A stretch of 64,000 bases of DNA from Bacteroidota bacterium (GTDB lineage: Bacteria; Bacteroidota; Bacteroidia; Chitinophagales; BACL12), in contig WGOA01000052.1 of NCBI GenBank assembly GCA_016124275.1, forward strand, positions 1 to 64,000, written 5' to 3'. Of this stretch, positions 50,978 to 60,168 are shown piece by piece; within the stretch, counting starts at the first letter, position 1, and each line of letters begins with the position of its first letter. A program made the translations under genes and the position numbers. The notes below the pieces were generated by a model, which saw only the letters and a list, made by a program, of their open reading frames with translations, made no database searches and was not told the DNA's origin.

Positions 50978-51586
50978 ATGGCATTCGAATTGCCCGCCTT
51001 ACCCTACGCTTTTGATGCCCTGGAACCGCACATTGATGCGCGCACCATGGAGATTCACCACGGTAAACACCACGCAGCTTACACCACAAACCTGAACAAC
51101 GCCATTGCAGGTACCCCCCTTGAAGGCAAAAGCATCCTGGATTTGATGGCTAAGGCCGGAGAATACGGTGCAGCAGTGCGCAACAACGGGGGTGGTTTTT
51201 ACAACCACAACCTTTTTTGGACCATTCTTGCGCCGAACGCAGGCGGTGCACCCCAGGGTGAACTGGCCGCTGCCATTGACCGCGACTTTGGTTCCTTCGA
51301 CGCACTGAAGGAGCAATTCAACAAAGCGGGAGCTACCCGCTTTGGTTCCGGTTGGGCGTGGTTGGTTGCCCAAGATGGCAAGTTGGTGGTTTCTTCTACC
51401 CCCAATCAGGACAACCCGCTGATGGATGTGGCAGAAGTTAAAGGCTCGCCCATTTTAGGGCTGGATGTTTGGGAGCACGCCTATTACCTGAATTACCAAA
51501 ACCGCAGGCCCGATTACATCGTGGCATTCTGGAACCTGGTCAATTGGAAGCAGGTCTCCGACAACCTGAGCAAAGCCGGTAAATAA
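50978..51586 (+). CDS. sodA: Fe/Mn superoxide dismutase
   Basis: This removes superoxide in the cytoplasm. It is 202 aa, starting [20 protein letters not shown]. All four metal ligands are recognisable: His in [17 protein letters not shown], His in FYNHNLFW, and Asp and His in [34 protein letters not shown] near the second ligand looks Fe- or cambialistic-like, but metal choice cannot be decided by eye. Confidence 0.95.
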   Translation: MAFELPALPYAFDALEPHIDARTMEIHHGKHHAAYTTNLNNAIAGTPLEGKSILDLMAKAGEYGAAVRNNGGGFYNHNLFWTILAPNAGGAPQGELAAAIDRDFGSFDALKEQFNKAGATRFGSGWAWLVAQDGKLVVSSTPNQDNPLMDVAEVKGSPILGLDVWEHAYYLNYQNRRPDYIVAFWNLVNWKQVSDNLSKAGK

Positions 51587-51633
51587 GGAGGGGCTGGAAA
51601 CTACCCCCACCGGCAGGTCCTTTAGCCACTGGG

Positions 51634-53472
51634 CTACTCGACCGTCACGGACTTGGCCAGGTTGCGCGGTTGGTCCACATTGCAACCGCGCATAACGGCG
51701 ATGTGATAGGCCAGCAATTGAAGCGGCACAACAGAAAGCAGAGGGGTCAATGACTCCTCTGTTTTTGGTATAACGACGGTGAAATCCGCCAATTGGCGAA
51801 TCACTTTGTCGTCTTCTGCAACGATGGCAATGATCCTGCCTTTGCGCGCTTTGACTTCCTGAATGTTGCTCACAATTTTGTCGTAAGCACTGGGGTTGGT
51901 GGCCAACACCACCACCGGCATATGCTCGTCAATCAGCGCAATCGGGCCGTGTTTCATCTCGGCTGCGGGGTAGCCTTCGGCGTGGATGTACGAGATTTCT
52001 TTCAGTTTGAGCGCGCCTTCCAGTGCCACCGGGAAATTGTATCCGCGGCCCAGGTACAGGAAGTTGCGCACATCCACGAATTCTTCAGCGATGTCCCGGA
52101 TGAGCGAATCGCTTTGCAGCAGCATTTCAATTTGCGCCGGAATCCGCTGCAGTTCATCCAGAATAAAGTGGTAACGCGATTCCGATATCGTGCCTTTGGC
52201 CCGGGCGATGGCCAGGGCCATCAGGGTAACAATGGTAATTTGCGCCGTGAAGGCTTTGGTGGAAGCAACCCCGATCTCCGGGCCTGCGTGGGTGTATGAC
52301 CCGGCGTCTGTGGCGCGGGAAATGGAAGAGCCCACCACGTTGCAGATGCCGTAGATCGTAGCCCCTCTGGATTTAGCCAATTCAATTGCGGCCAGCGTAT
52401 CGGCCGTTTCGCCCGACTGAGAGATGGCGATGACAATGTCGTGCTCATCCAGGATGGGGTTGCGGTAGCGAAACTCGGAGGCGTATTCCACTTCGACAGG
52501 AATGCGCGCATAGTCTTCAAACAAATACTCCGCTACCAATCCGGCGTGCCAGGAAGTACCGCAAGCCACCACGATGATGCGCCGCGCAGCCACGAATTTT
52601 GCTTCGAACTCCTGAATGCCGCGCAAGTGAATGCTCTGATCGCCAAGTCCGATGCGGCCGCGGAGCGAATCGGTGATGGAGCGAGGTTGTTCGTATATTT
52701 CTTTGAGCATGAAATGCTCGTAGCCGCCCTTCTCAATCGTCTCCAGTTTCATTTGGAGCTCCTGGACGTAGGGCGTAATCCGCTTGTTGTCAATGGTTCG
52801 AATGCTCATTTCGCCATTGCGGTTAACGACCGCTACTTCCTCATCGTTGAGGTACACCACGTTGCGGGTGTACTCGATGATGGGGGTGGCGTCAGAGGCC
52901 AGAAAGAACTCGCCTTTGCCCAGCCCGATAACCAGGGGGCTGGATTTGCGCGCCGCGTAGAGCCGGTTGGGCTCATCTTGGCTGATGATGACAATAGCGT
53001 AGGCACCAATGACTTGTGAGAGCGCAATGGGCAAAGCCTTTTCAAGATCTAACCCCTCCTTTTGCTGAATGTCCTCGATCAGGTTGATCAGCACTTCGGT
53101 ATCGGTATCCGAGATAAAGCGGTGACCGCGCCCTTCAAGCTCAGCGCGAAGGGCAGCGTAATTTTCAATGATGCCATTGTGGATAATGGCCAAATTGGTG
53201 CTGGACGAAACGTGCGGGTGAGCGTTGGTATCGTTTGGCAGGCCGTGCGTGGCCCATCGCGTGTGGCCCATGCCCATAGTGCCGTGCAGGTTACGGCCGG
53301 CTAGTTCTGTTTCAAGTTCGGCTACTTTGCCCGCCTTTTTGCAGACTTGCAACGCTCCGTTCAGCACGGCCACCCCGGCGCTGTCGTAACCGCGGTATTC
53401 CAGGCGTTTCAGGCCCTTAATGATAACCGGAATGGCTTCCCGGTAACCCACATAACCGACGATCCCGCACAT
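51634..53472 (-). CDS. glmS: glutamine--fructose-6-phosphate aminotransferase
   Basis: This makes glucosamine-6-phosphate for peptidoglycan and LPS. The 612 aa enzyme begins MCGIVGYVGYREAIPV with the nucleophile Cys, followed by GMGHTRWATHG and IHNGIIENYAALR in the glutaminase domain. Two SIS domains follow, ending with the conserved LAKSVTVE. It is 3 nt after the DUF4270 gene, so the two are cotranscribed. No glmS ribozyme would be expected in this phylum and none is visible. Confidence 0.96.
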   Translation of the reverse strand: MCGIVGYVGYREAIPVIIKGLKRLEYRGYDSAGVAVLNGALQVCKKAGKVAELETELAGRNLHGTMGMGHTRWATHGLPNDTNAHPHVSSSTNLAIIHNGIIENYAALRAELEGRGHRFISDTDTEVLINLIEDIQQKEGLDLEKALPIALSQVIGAYAIVIISQDEPNRLYAARKSSPLVIGLGKGEFFLASDATPIIEYTRNVVYLNDEEVAVVNRNGEMSIRTIDNKRITPYVQELQMKLETIEKGGYEHFMLKEIYEQPRSITDSLRGRIGLGDQSIHLRGIQEFEAKFVAARRIIVVACGTSWHAGLVAEYLFEDYARIPVEVEYASEFRYRNPILDEHDIVIAISQSGETADTLAAIELAKSRGATIYGICNVVGSSISRATDAGSYTHAGPEIGVASTKAFTAQITIVTLMALAIARAKGTISESRYHFILDELQRIPAQIEMLLQSDSLIRDIAEEFVDVRNFLYLGRGYNFPVALEGALKLKEISYIHAEGYPAAEMKHGPIALIDEHMPVVVLATNPSAYDKIVSNIQEVKARKGRIIAIVAEDDKVIRQLADFTVVIPKTEESLTPLLSVVPLQLLAYHIAVMRGCNVDQPRNLAKSVTVE

Positions 53473-53475
53473 AGG

Positions 53476-54852
53476 CTATTCGATTTCGGTGTAAAGAATT
53501 TCCAGCGACATCCGAATCCGCTCATCGGGGTGGTTGATTCCGCCGATTATGGCCCGGTTGGCATTCCGAAAATAGGGGAATGGTACTAAAACAAAACCTT
53601 TGTTATCCACTTCGCCGTTCAGGATTCGCTGAACATGGCGCGTCAAATTCAGTTCATAACCAGTAATTCGCTGACCAGGACCCACCACGATGCTCTCTTT
53701 GGCCCCGCCGTAATGCGATGCGGGTTCAAACTGGTCGTACACGGACCAATAGGTTTCGCTGCTGCGGCTGATGAAAATAAATTCGTTGCCGCAGATGCTG
53801 TCGGTGGCCAATACGTAGCATTGAGAAGGTGCCGGAAACACAGAATCTGCAGCGGTGCCGCCTGTCAAAGCAAAGCGCAAAATGGCGCGGTTAATGGCCA
53901 CCGTTCCCAGGTCCTCCAGATTGGGTATCTCAATGCGCATGCTGTGTCCGGCCAGTCCGGAAAGGTACATCAGGCTGTCTGATGACGCGCCGCCACAAGC
54001 CTGCGGAATTGCCTGGCCAGTGGTGTACTGATGCGTATAATGCGCTACGGTAATGGATGAAGTGCCAATGGGGAAGACCACCACGCTCGTGTCGGTATTC
54101 AAGGGGGAAATGGCCCGGTAGTACAGGTTCAACCGCGAGACCACATTGCGGGGGTTGACCCGGAAAAAACCGCGCGAGAATCCACTCATGGTGTCCGGTA
54201 CGATGTACAAGCCAGGCAGCCAGTTTTGGAACGAAGTGTCGTTTGACAGTTCAGGCTGACCGGCCAGGTTGAAGAGTTGCTGCCCAAAAGCAATGTCAAG
54301 GGGAATGCGCACTTGTGGCGGTTGGAGCACACCACCAACGGTAACGCTATCCCCCACAGCCGGCAGAAAACCAAGCCGCTGGCCAACGCGAACCGGATCA
54401 ACGGTAAAATCGCGATCGGCGTTGTACACGGTGCCTGTCTCCATTTCCTCCGTCATCCGGTAAATGGAAATGTTCTGCGGCACGCTTTCGTCGCCGTAAA
54501 ATCCTGTGAGCGAAAGGCTAAGCACCAGGGAGTCAAACACGTAAACGGTTGAACCGGTGTCCGGGGTAAAATCCAGGTTGTTGGTGGGCAGAATAAACTG
54601 GGTATAAAGCCCGGCCGTGGATCGGCCAAAGACCAAATCATCGTCACTGCCAATCAGGTTATCCAACAGATTCGTGGCGTAAACGGAGTCGCTGCGAATG
54701 GTGTAGGTATGGATGGTGAAGGTGTCCGTCAGGGCTGTCAGCAAGTCACCATCGCCTAACAAATCCCTACCGATGCCCGTGGGCTCGTTGCAGGATGCCA
54801 TGGCCAGCAGGAAGGCGACAAAGGCCGCATACAATAGGCGGGAAGCGGGCAT
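53476..54852 (-). CDS. DUF4270 family lipoprotein
   Basis: This Bacteroidota lipoprotein of unknown function is 458 aa. The lipobox is AFLLAMASCNEPTGIG, followed by the family opening GRDLLGDGDLLTALTDTFTIHTYT and a long beta-rich body with RSTAGLYTQFILPTNNLDF and VFDSLVLSLSLTGFYGD. It sits between glmS and the short glycogen synthase, an order that I recall from other Bacteroidota. A role at the cell surface is likely because of the lipobox and beta-rich body. Confidence 0.88.
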   Translation of the reverse strand: MPASRLLYAAFVAFLLAMASCNEPTGIGRDLLGDGDLLTALTDTFTIHTYTIRSDSVYATNLLDNLIGSDDDLVFGRSTAGLYTQFILPTNNLDFTPDTGSTVYVFDSLVLSLSLTGFYGDESVPQNISIYRMTEEMETGTVYNADRDFTVDPVRVGQRLGFLPAVGDSVTVGGVLQPPQVRIPLDIAFGQQLFNLAGQPELSNDTSFQNWLPGLYIVPDTMSGFSRGFFRVNPRNVVSRLNLYYRAISPLNTDTSVVVFPIGTSSITVAHYTHQYTTGQAIPQACGGASSDSLMYLSGLAGHSMRIEIPNLEDLGTVAINRAILRFALTGGTAADSVFPAPSQCYVLATDSICGNEFIFISRSSETYWSVYDQFEPASHYGGAKESIVVGPGQRITGYELNLTRHVQRILNGEVDNKGFVLVPFPYFRNANRAIIGGINHPDERIRMSLEILYTEIE

Positions 54853-54905
54853 TGATTCCAGGGGAATTTAACAGCGGGTAGGGTGCGGAAGAGCGGGAAT
54901 CGGGA

Positions 54906-55718
54906 TCATTTACCGCCCAGCTCTTCGTAAAAATTCTGGTAAGCGCTCAGGTAATCTTCGCCATTCAGGAAAGGCAAAATTGGCTTGCCCAGTTTTTTCA
55001 GGGAGCCGTTCATTTCGGCGTCCATTCCTGCATTGCCCAGAATAACCCCATCGGCATAGGTCATACCACCCATGGTCATGGCCGCATTGTCCAGCTTCTC
55101 AAAAACCTTGAGTTCCTTGCCGCCAATGGCGTCATTGATGAGTGCCTTAACCATGAATTCCTCCGATAACGTTTCTGTAAAGGAATTCTTGTACACCGAG
55201 TAAACTACTTTGGTGGTGCGAAACACCGGATCTCCTTTGTAGGCTGTTTTCAGGTACAGCGGCACCAGGCTGGTCATCCAGCCATGACAATGAATGATGT
55301 CCGGCGGCCAGTCCATGCGGCGAATGGTTTCCAGGGCACCCTTGCAGAAAAAGATCATCCGATCGGCATTGTCATCGTAAAAGGCCTCTTTGGGATCCCG
55401 AAACACCGTTTTTCGCTTGAAAAAATCGTCGTTGTCCAGGAAATAGACCTGCATGCGTGCGCCGGGCACCGATGCCACTTTGATAATCAGCGGGTAGTCA
55501 TCGTTGTCCACAATGATGTTCATACCGGACAAACGAACCACCTCGTGCAGGCGATGCCGCCGCTCGTTGATGCTTCCGAAACGCGGCATCAATACCCGGA
55601 TTTCCATTCCGTTGTCCTGAATGTACTGGGGAAGCTGGCGGGTGATCTCCGCAATTTCCGTAGCCACCAGATACGGCTTCATTTCCTGGGTCAGGATGAG
55701 CACTCGTTTCTTATCCAT
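54906..55718 (-). CDS. half-length glycogen/starch synthase-like protein (GT5 N-domain only)
   Basis: This is a 270 aa protein equal to the N-terminal Rossmann domain of glycogen synthase; the C-terminal donor-binding domain is absent. RVLILTQEMKPYLVATEIAEITRQLPQYIQDNGMEIRVLMPRFGSINERR matches the GT5 opening, but the KxGGL nucleotide loop is replaced by LVATEIA. WPPDIIHCHGWMTSLVPLYLK is the conserved acceptor segment. Without the second domain it is unlikely to polymerise glucose by itself. Such short forms next to panC are conserved in the phylum, so it is not simply a fragment. Confidence 0.82.
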   Translation of the reverse strand: MDKKRVLILTQEMKPYLVATEIAEITRQLPQYIQDNGMEIRVLMPRFGSINERRHRLHEVVRLSGMNIIVDNDDYPLIIKVASVPGARMQVYFLDNDDFFKRKTVFRDPKEAFYDDNADRMIFFCKGALETIRRMDWPPDIIHCHGWMTSLVPLYLKTAYKGDPVFRTTKVVYSVYKNSFTETLSEEFMVKALINDAIGGKELKVFEKLDNAAMTMGGMTYADGVILGNAGMDAEMNGSLKKLGKPILPFLNGEDYLSAYQNFYEELGGK

Positions 55719-55769
55719 GTATGCGATTGACTAACTTGCAGCCTTTAAAGAAAGGCGCCGTCTGACGGG

Positions 55770-55777
55770 CAAAAATA
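55770..55777 (-). promoter_or_regulatory. -7 element TATTTTTG before the half glycogen synthase gene
   Basis: On the - strand TATTTTTG fits the consensus, about 51 nt before the ATG at 55718, in the divergent region shared with panC. Confidence 0.45.
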
Positions 55778-55815
55778 CAAAAAAGAACGCATTGGTCCAC
55801 CACGGCAAGGCGGCA

Positions 55816-56679
55816 ATGGTCTGTCTGACACAAAAGGCGGCCCTTGCAGAATTCGTTGAACGACAACGAAAAAGGGGAGCCAGCATAGGTTTCGTGCCCA
55901 CAATGGGAGCCTTGCACCAAGGCCATTTATCGCTGGTTGATCGCAGCGCGCTGGAGTGCGATTGCACGATAGTGTCCATTTTTGTGAACCCTACTCAGTT
56001 CAATCAGGTTGAAGATCTGGTGCTCTACCCCCGTCCGCTGGAGGCGGATATGGCCCTTTTAAGCGCCTCTGCCTGCGATGCACTGTTTCTGCCCGCGGTG
56101 CCGGAAATCTATCCCGGAGGAGCCGTTGTGCGGCCACAATGGGACTTTGGCGGCCTTGATAAGGGCCTCGAAGGGCAGTTTCGCCCCGGCCACTTCGACG
56201 GCGTCGCCCAGGTGGTTAAAATCCTGTTGGAATGCGTGCAGCCGGACGTGCTGTACCTGGGCCAGAAGGACTTTCAGCAATATGCTGTCGTTCGAAAAAT
56301 GGTTGAACTCGAGCAACTCCCGGTGGATGTTCGGGTTTGTCCCATCATTCGGGAGCCCGATGGTCTGGCCATGAGTTCCCGCAACGTCCGTTTGGGCGCA
56401 GAAGCACGCGAAAAGGCAAAAGCCTTGTCCCAAACGCTGTTTGCCTTGCGCGAGCAGATTAAACGGGGCAGCTCCCCGCTGCAAGACCTTCTGGATCCCG
56501 CGCGTGCCGCTCTGGAAGCAAGTCCGGGAATAGCGCTGGAATACCTGGAGGCTGTGGACGCGGAAACGCTTGAGCCGGTGCAGGAATGGAACCAAACGTT
56601 GACCATTTTACTCTGCGTTGCTGCCTGGTTAGGCGGAGTGCGTTTGATTGATAACGTCCTGGTGAGCACCACGGCCTGA
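55816..56679 (+). CDS. panC: pantothenate synthetase
   Basis: This joins pantoate and beta-alanine using ATP. From the ATG at 55816 (MVCLTQKAALAEFV) it is 287 aa. Motifs: GFVPTMGALHQGHLSLVDRS (HIGH-like), SIFVNPTQFNQVEDL, LYLGQKDFQQYAVVRKMV and IIREPDGLAMSSRNVRL. The track's earlier TTG adds 8 non-conserved residues. panD, which often follows panC in this phylum, is not present here; a YbhN-like gene follows. Confidence 0.94.
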   Translation: MVCLTQKAALAEFVERQRKRGASIGFVPTMGALHQGHLSLVDRSALECDCTIVSIFVNPTQFNQVEDLVLYPRPLEADMALLSASACDALFLPAVPEIYPGGAVVRPQWDFGGLDKGLEGQFRPGHFDGVAQVVKILLECVQPDVLYLGQKDFQQYAVVRKMVELEQLPVDVRVCPIIREPDGLAMSSRNVRLGAEAREKAKALSQTLFALREQIKRGSSPLQDLLDPARAALEASPGIALEYLEAVDAETLEPVQEWNQTLTILLCVAAWLGGVRLIDNVLVSTTA

Positions 56680-56835
56680 ACCGCTACTTATCCACCGAGG
56701 CCAAAGTTTCTTCTGCTGAAACCGCCAGCCATGCGAGGAATGCTATTTTTGCCGCGCCGGAACAGGCTTTTGCATTGCGCATTTGTGCTGTGTCGCGGTC
56801 AACCTTTTTCATTTGCCATCCGTATCCCCTAACTC

Positions 56836-57843
56836 TTGAAAGCAATAGCCAAAAAGATGTTCAAACCCGCCATATTCCTGGCGCTGGGCATTTTCATTCT
56901 GTGGAAGTTGGTGGACGGTATGAGCGAGGAAGTGCGCACACAAACCGTCGAAGCCCTGCGCCAGGCCAAATACGGCTGGGTGGTTCTTTCCATCGGTTGT
57001 GGAATCCTAAGCCACATGAGCAGAACCCAGCGATGGCGCATGCTCATAGAACCGCTTGGCCACTATCCGCGCTACGGCGTTACCTTTTTGTGCGTCATGA
57101 TCAGCTATGTAGCCAATTTGGCGGTTCCGCGCCTGGGTGAAGTGCTCAAATGCACCTTTCTGAGCCGCTATGAGCGTATCCCGGCCGATAAAGTCATCGG
57201 CACCATGATTGCCGAGCGCTCCGTGGACGCCATCACCTTGGTTCTGGTTACGTTGGTCACTTTGGCTTTGCAGTACGCCAAGCTCCGCGAATTCTTCCAC
57301 GAAAGCGTTACTGCGCCCATGCAGGCTACCTTAGCCAGCAACCCACTGCTAGGTCCGGGCCTGTTAATCGGCTTGGCTGTTGCGTTGTTCCTGGGTTGGC
57401 TGGGCTGGCGCAAGGTCCGCGATTCTGAACGCCTGGAGCGTTTTCGCGATGTATTGCGCAATGTGAAAGAAGGGCTGACCAGTTTGCGCCGCGTCAAAAA
57501 CCTTCCCCTGTTCATTTTTCATTCCCTGTTCATCTGGGCCATGTATTACGCGATGGTGGCTATCGCTTTCCCTGCGCTTGTTGAAACGGCTGGCCTCGGA
57601 TTCTCCGCCGGAATGGCTATTTTGGTGTTCGGCTCTGTGGGCATTATTGCTACCCCCGGGGGCATAGGAGCTTACCAGTTAATCGTCAGCGAAACGCTGG
57701 TTAAATTGTACGGCGTGGCCGAAGGAGGAGCCTTCGCTTTTGCCAACATTGTCTGGGGTGCACAAACCGCCATGATTATCGTTTTCGGTCTCGCTTCTTT
57801 GGCTATTTTGCCCCTCTTCCGCGTTCGGCATCAACCTGCATGA
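56836..57843 (+). CDS. YbhN/lysylphosphatidylglycerol synthase-type membrane protein
   Basis: This is a 335 aa polytopic membrane protein of the UPF0104/YbhN family, related to the flippase part of MprF. About 7-8 hydrophobic segments can be counted. ILSHMSRTQRWRMLIEPLG, YVANLAVPRLGEVLKC, IGTMIAERSVDAITLVLV and VGIIATPGGIGAYQLIVSETLV are family patterns. No aminoacyl-transfer domain is attached, so lysyl-lipid synthesis should not be assumed; lipid or glycan translocation is more likely. The start is TTG at 56836 or ATG at 56857. Confidence 0.83.
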   Translation: MKAIAKKMFKPAIFLALGIFILWKLVDGMSEEVRTQTVEALRQAKYGWVVLSIGCGILSHMSRTQRWRMLIEPLGHYPRYGVTFLCVMISYVANLAVPRLGEVLKCTFLSRYERIPADKVIGTMIAERSVDAITLVLVTLVTLALQYAKLREFFHESVTAPMQATLASNPLLGPGLLIGLAVALFLGWLGWRKVRDSERLERFRDVLRNVKEGLTSLRRVKNLPLFIFHSLFIWAMYYAMVAIAFPALVETAGLGFSAGMAILVFGSVGIIATPGGIGAYQLIVSETLVKLYGVAEGGAFAFANIVWGAQTAMIIVFGLASLAILPLFRVRHQPA

Positions 57844-57850
57844 CCTCTTT

Positions 57851-58342
57851 ATGAGCAACCTCCAATACCTGCAACAAAAAATTATGACGCCGGACCAAGC
57901 GGCGCATACGGTGCTCGGCTGGAAGCTCAAGAGTGCCCGAATCGGCTTTACCAACGGCTGTTTCGATCTATTGCACGCAGGGCATTTGCACACGTTGATC
58001 CATACCGCCAATCACAGCGATAAACTTGTGGTAGGCTTAAACAGCGACGTATCGGTCAGCAGGCTTAAAGGAGCTGGCAGGCCCCTTGTAGGGCAGGAGC
58101 AGCGCGCCTTGTTGCTGGCCGCGTTTCTCTTTGTCGATGCCGTGGTCATCTTTGACCAGGATACCCCGCTGGAGCTCATTGGCCTGTTGCTTCCCGATCT
58201 GTTGGTCAAGGGCGGAGATTGGGCTGAAAAGGACATTGTCGGAGCTGATCTGGTCAGGCAACACGGCGGGGATGTTCAGGTGGTGCCTTACTTAACAGGT
58301 TGGTCCACCACCAATCTCGCGCGCAAACTGGAGCAGTTGTAA
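57851..58342 (+). CDS. rfaE2: heptose-1-phosphate adenylyltransferase-like (RfaE2)
   Basis: This is a 163 aa nucleotidyltransferase that by homology makes ADP-heptose, a precursor of LPS core sugars. It corresponds to the C-terminal half of HldE as a separate gene. The signature is IGFTNGCFDLLHAGHLHTLI (HxGH type), with LVVGLNSDVSVSRLKGAGRP and LLPDLLVKGGDW. It lies 7 nt after the YbhN-like gene, so the two form an operon; both fit envelope synthesis. Confidence 0.9.
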   Translation: MSNLQYLQQKIMTPDQAAHTVLGWKLKSARIGFTNGCFDLLHAGHLHTLIHTANHSDKLVVGLNSDVSVSRLKGAGRPLVGQEQRALLLAAFLFVDAVVIFDQDTPLELIGLLLPDLLVKGGDWAEKDIVGADLVRQHGGDVQVVPYLTGWSTTNLARKLEQL

Positions 58343-58370
58343 CACCAAACAAGCACCCTTCCCCGGTTGT

Positions 58371-58399
58371 TTTGGATTGGGATGTCCTTGCTAACTTTG
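58371..58399 (+). promoter_or_regulatory. promoter with -33 and -7 elements before acyl-CoA dehydrogenase
   Basis: TTTG/TTG (58371-58374) is followed after 17 bp by TAACTTTG (58392-58399), the most complete Bacteroidota-type promoter I found. The leader to the ATG is about 41 nt. Confidence 0.55.
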
Positions 58400-58440
58400 G
58401 CCCGCCCTCCTTATCCTGATTTTTCCTCAATTCATTTTGC

Positions 58441-59580
58441 ATGTATTTCGACCTTTCTGAAGAGCATCGGATGATCCAGAAAGCTGCCCGCGACTTTGCG
58501 CAGCAGGAGCTTAAACCCGGGGTTATTCACCGCGATTCCACCATGACTTACCCTGCTGAGCAGGTAAAGCGAATGGGGGAATTGGGTTTTCTCGGCATGA
58601 TGGTCGACCCTAAGTACGGCGGAGGGGGAATGGACACGCTCAGCTATGTGCTGGTCATGGAAGAATTGTCCAAGGTGGACAACTCCTGCTCGGTCGTGGT
58701 TTCCGTTAACAACTCCCTGGTAACATGGGGATTGGAGCAATACGGCAACGAAGACCAAAAGGAACGCTATTTGCGGCAACTGGCCAGTGGCCAAACCATT
58801 GGTGCCTTTTGCCTTTCAGAGCCTGAAGCGGGGTCTGATGCCACCAGCCAGCGAACAACGGCTGAAGATATGGGCGACTACTACCTGCTCAACGGCACCA
58901 AAAACTGGATCACCAACGGTGGAACCGCCGGGGTGTACCTGGTCATGGCACAAACCCGGGCAGATGCCGGTCCCAGAGGCATTAATTGCCTGATTGTTGA
59001 ACGCGGAATGCCCGGTTTTGATATTGGTGCAAAAGAAGACAAGCTGGGGATTCGGGCGTCCGACACCCATACGCTGTTGTTTTCTGATGTCAAGGTGCCC
59101 AAGGCCAACCGGATAGGCGACGATGGCTTCGGTTTCAAGTTTGCCATGAAGACCCTTGGCGGCGGGCGCATCGGAATTGCCGCCCAAGCGCTGGGTATCG
59201 CTGCCGGAGCGTTTGAATTGGCAACGGAGTATGCGAAACAACGCCGCGCCTTTGGCACAGAGATCGCCAACCACCAGGCCATTCAGTTTAAACTGGCTGA
59301 CATGGCCACACAGATTGAAGCGGCTCGTCTCCTGGTGTACAAAGCGGCCTGGTTAAAGGACAACGGCCTTGACTACACCAGCGCTTCGTCCATGGCCAAG
59401 TTGTTCGCTTCTGAAGTGGCCATGCGCACCACGGTAGAAGCGGTTCAGGTTCACGGCGGGTACGGCTACGTCAAGGAGTACCATGTAGAGCGCCTTATGC
59501 GCGATGCCAAAATCACCCAGATTTACGAGGGAACGTCTGAAGTTCAGCGGATGGTGATCAGTCGCGGGGCATTAGCCTAA
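58441..59580 (+). CDS. acyl-CoA dehydrogenase (short-chain type)
   Basis: This FAD enzyme introduces the alpha-beta double bond in acyl-CoA during beta-oxidation or branched amino acid breakdown. The 379 aa length is standard. FCLSEPEAGSDATSQRTTAE and NGTKNWITNGGTAGVYLVMA bind FAD and substrate, and the catalytic Glu is in AKITQIYEGTSEVQRMVISR, the position of short-chain (butyryl) enzymes. No ETF or other beta-oxidation genes are adjacent. The substrate chain length is inference. Confidence 0.92.
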   Translation: MYFDLSEEHRMIQKAARDFAQQELKPGVIHRDSTMTYPAEQVKRMGELGFLGMMVDPKYGGGGMDTLSYVLVMEELSKVDNSCSVVVSVNNSLVTWGLEQYGNEDQKERYLRQLASGQTIGAFCLSEPEAGSDATSQRTTAEDMGDYYLLNGTKNWITNGGTAGVYLVMAQTRADAGPRGINCLIVERGMPGFDIGAKEDKLGIRASDTHTLLFSDVKVPKANRIGDDGFGFKFAMKTLGGGRIGIAAQALGIAAGAFELATEYAKQRRAFGTEIANHQAIQFKLADMATQIEAARLLVYKAAWLKDNGLDYTSASSMAKLFASEVAMRTTVEAVQVHGGYGYVKEYHVERLMRDAKITQIYEGTSEVQRMVISRGALA

Positions 59581-59609
59581 AATCTTACTTAAAATCCTAA
59601 AGGCACCCG

Positions 59610-59966
59610 TTAAGCCGAAAAGGATGTACCGCATCCACAGGTCTCGCTTGCGTTGGGGTTGTTGAAGGTGAATCCCCGGTTGTCCAAGCCTTCTGAATAG
59701 TGAATCTCCATGCCTTCCAGATAGAGGGCATGGGCGGGGTCCATCAGGACGCGAACGCCCTCGTAATCAAATTCCTGGTCGTTTGGACCAGCCCAGTCAA
59801 AGTCAAGCAAATAGGAGAGGCCAGAGCAACCGCCTCCTTTGACCCCAATACGCAGGGCCTTGCCCGTTTCTACACCGCTGCGGCTGATCAAGGATCGAAT
59901 TTCTGTCAACGCCCCTTCCGTAAATCGGACCGGGCAGGCAGCCGAAAGGGTTTTTAATGTGCTCAT
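59610..59966 (-). CDS. IscA/ErpA-type iron-sulfur carrier
   Basis: This is an A-type Fe-S carrier of 118 aa that delivers clusters to apo-proteins. The three cysteines are present: GVKGGGCSGLSYLLDFD and, at the C-terminus, ASETCGCGTSFSA. VRFTEGALTEIRSLI is the usual opening. The first 10 residues (MSTLKTLSAA) are an extension. It is transcribed convergently with the acyl-CoA dehydrogenase gene from a promoter 4 nt upstream of the ATG. Confidence 0.93.
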   Translation of the reverse strand: MSTLKTLSAACPVRFTEGALTEIRSLISRSGVETGKALRIGVKGGGCSGLSYLLDFDWAGPNDQEFDYEGVRVLMDPAHALYLEGMEIHYSEGLDNRGFTFNNPNASETCGCGTSFSA

Positions 59967-59970
59967 GCTA

Positions 59971-59978
59971 CAAATTTA
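59971..59978 (-). promoter_or_regulatory. -7 element TAAATTTG 4 nt before the IscA-type ATG
   Basis: On the - strand TAAATTTG-TAGC-ATG. A TTG about 21 bp upstream of the element could serve as -33. Confidence 0.5.
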
Positions 59979-60168
59979 CGGCTAAACAAGTGCCCTTGGC
60001 AATGTCCGGCCAAGGTTCAGGGCGCCAAGTTTGAGGATTCCCGGTTGAAAGGGTGATTCGCGCCTCGGCCCTTCGCCCGAAATGGGCATTTTCAACATTG
60101 GATGGGTAACCCCAGCAGTTTGACTGCGTTAAAAAAGGCGTTCTTTAGCCTCAGAATTCCCCGTTCCT

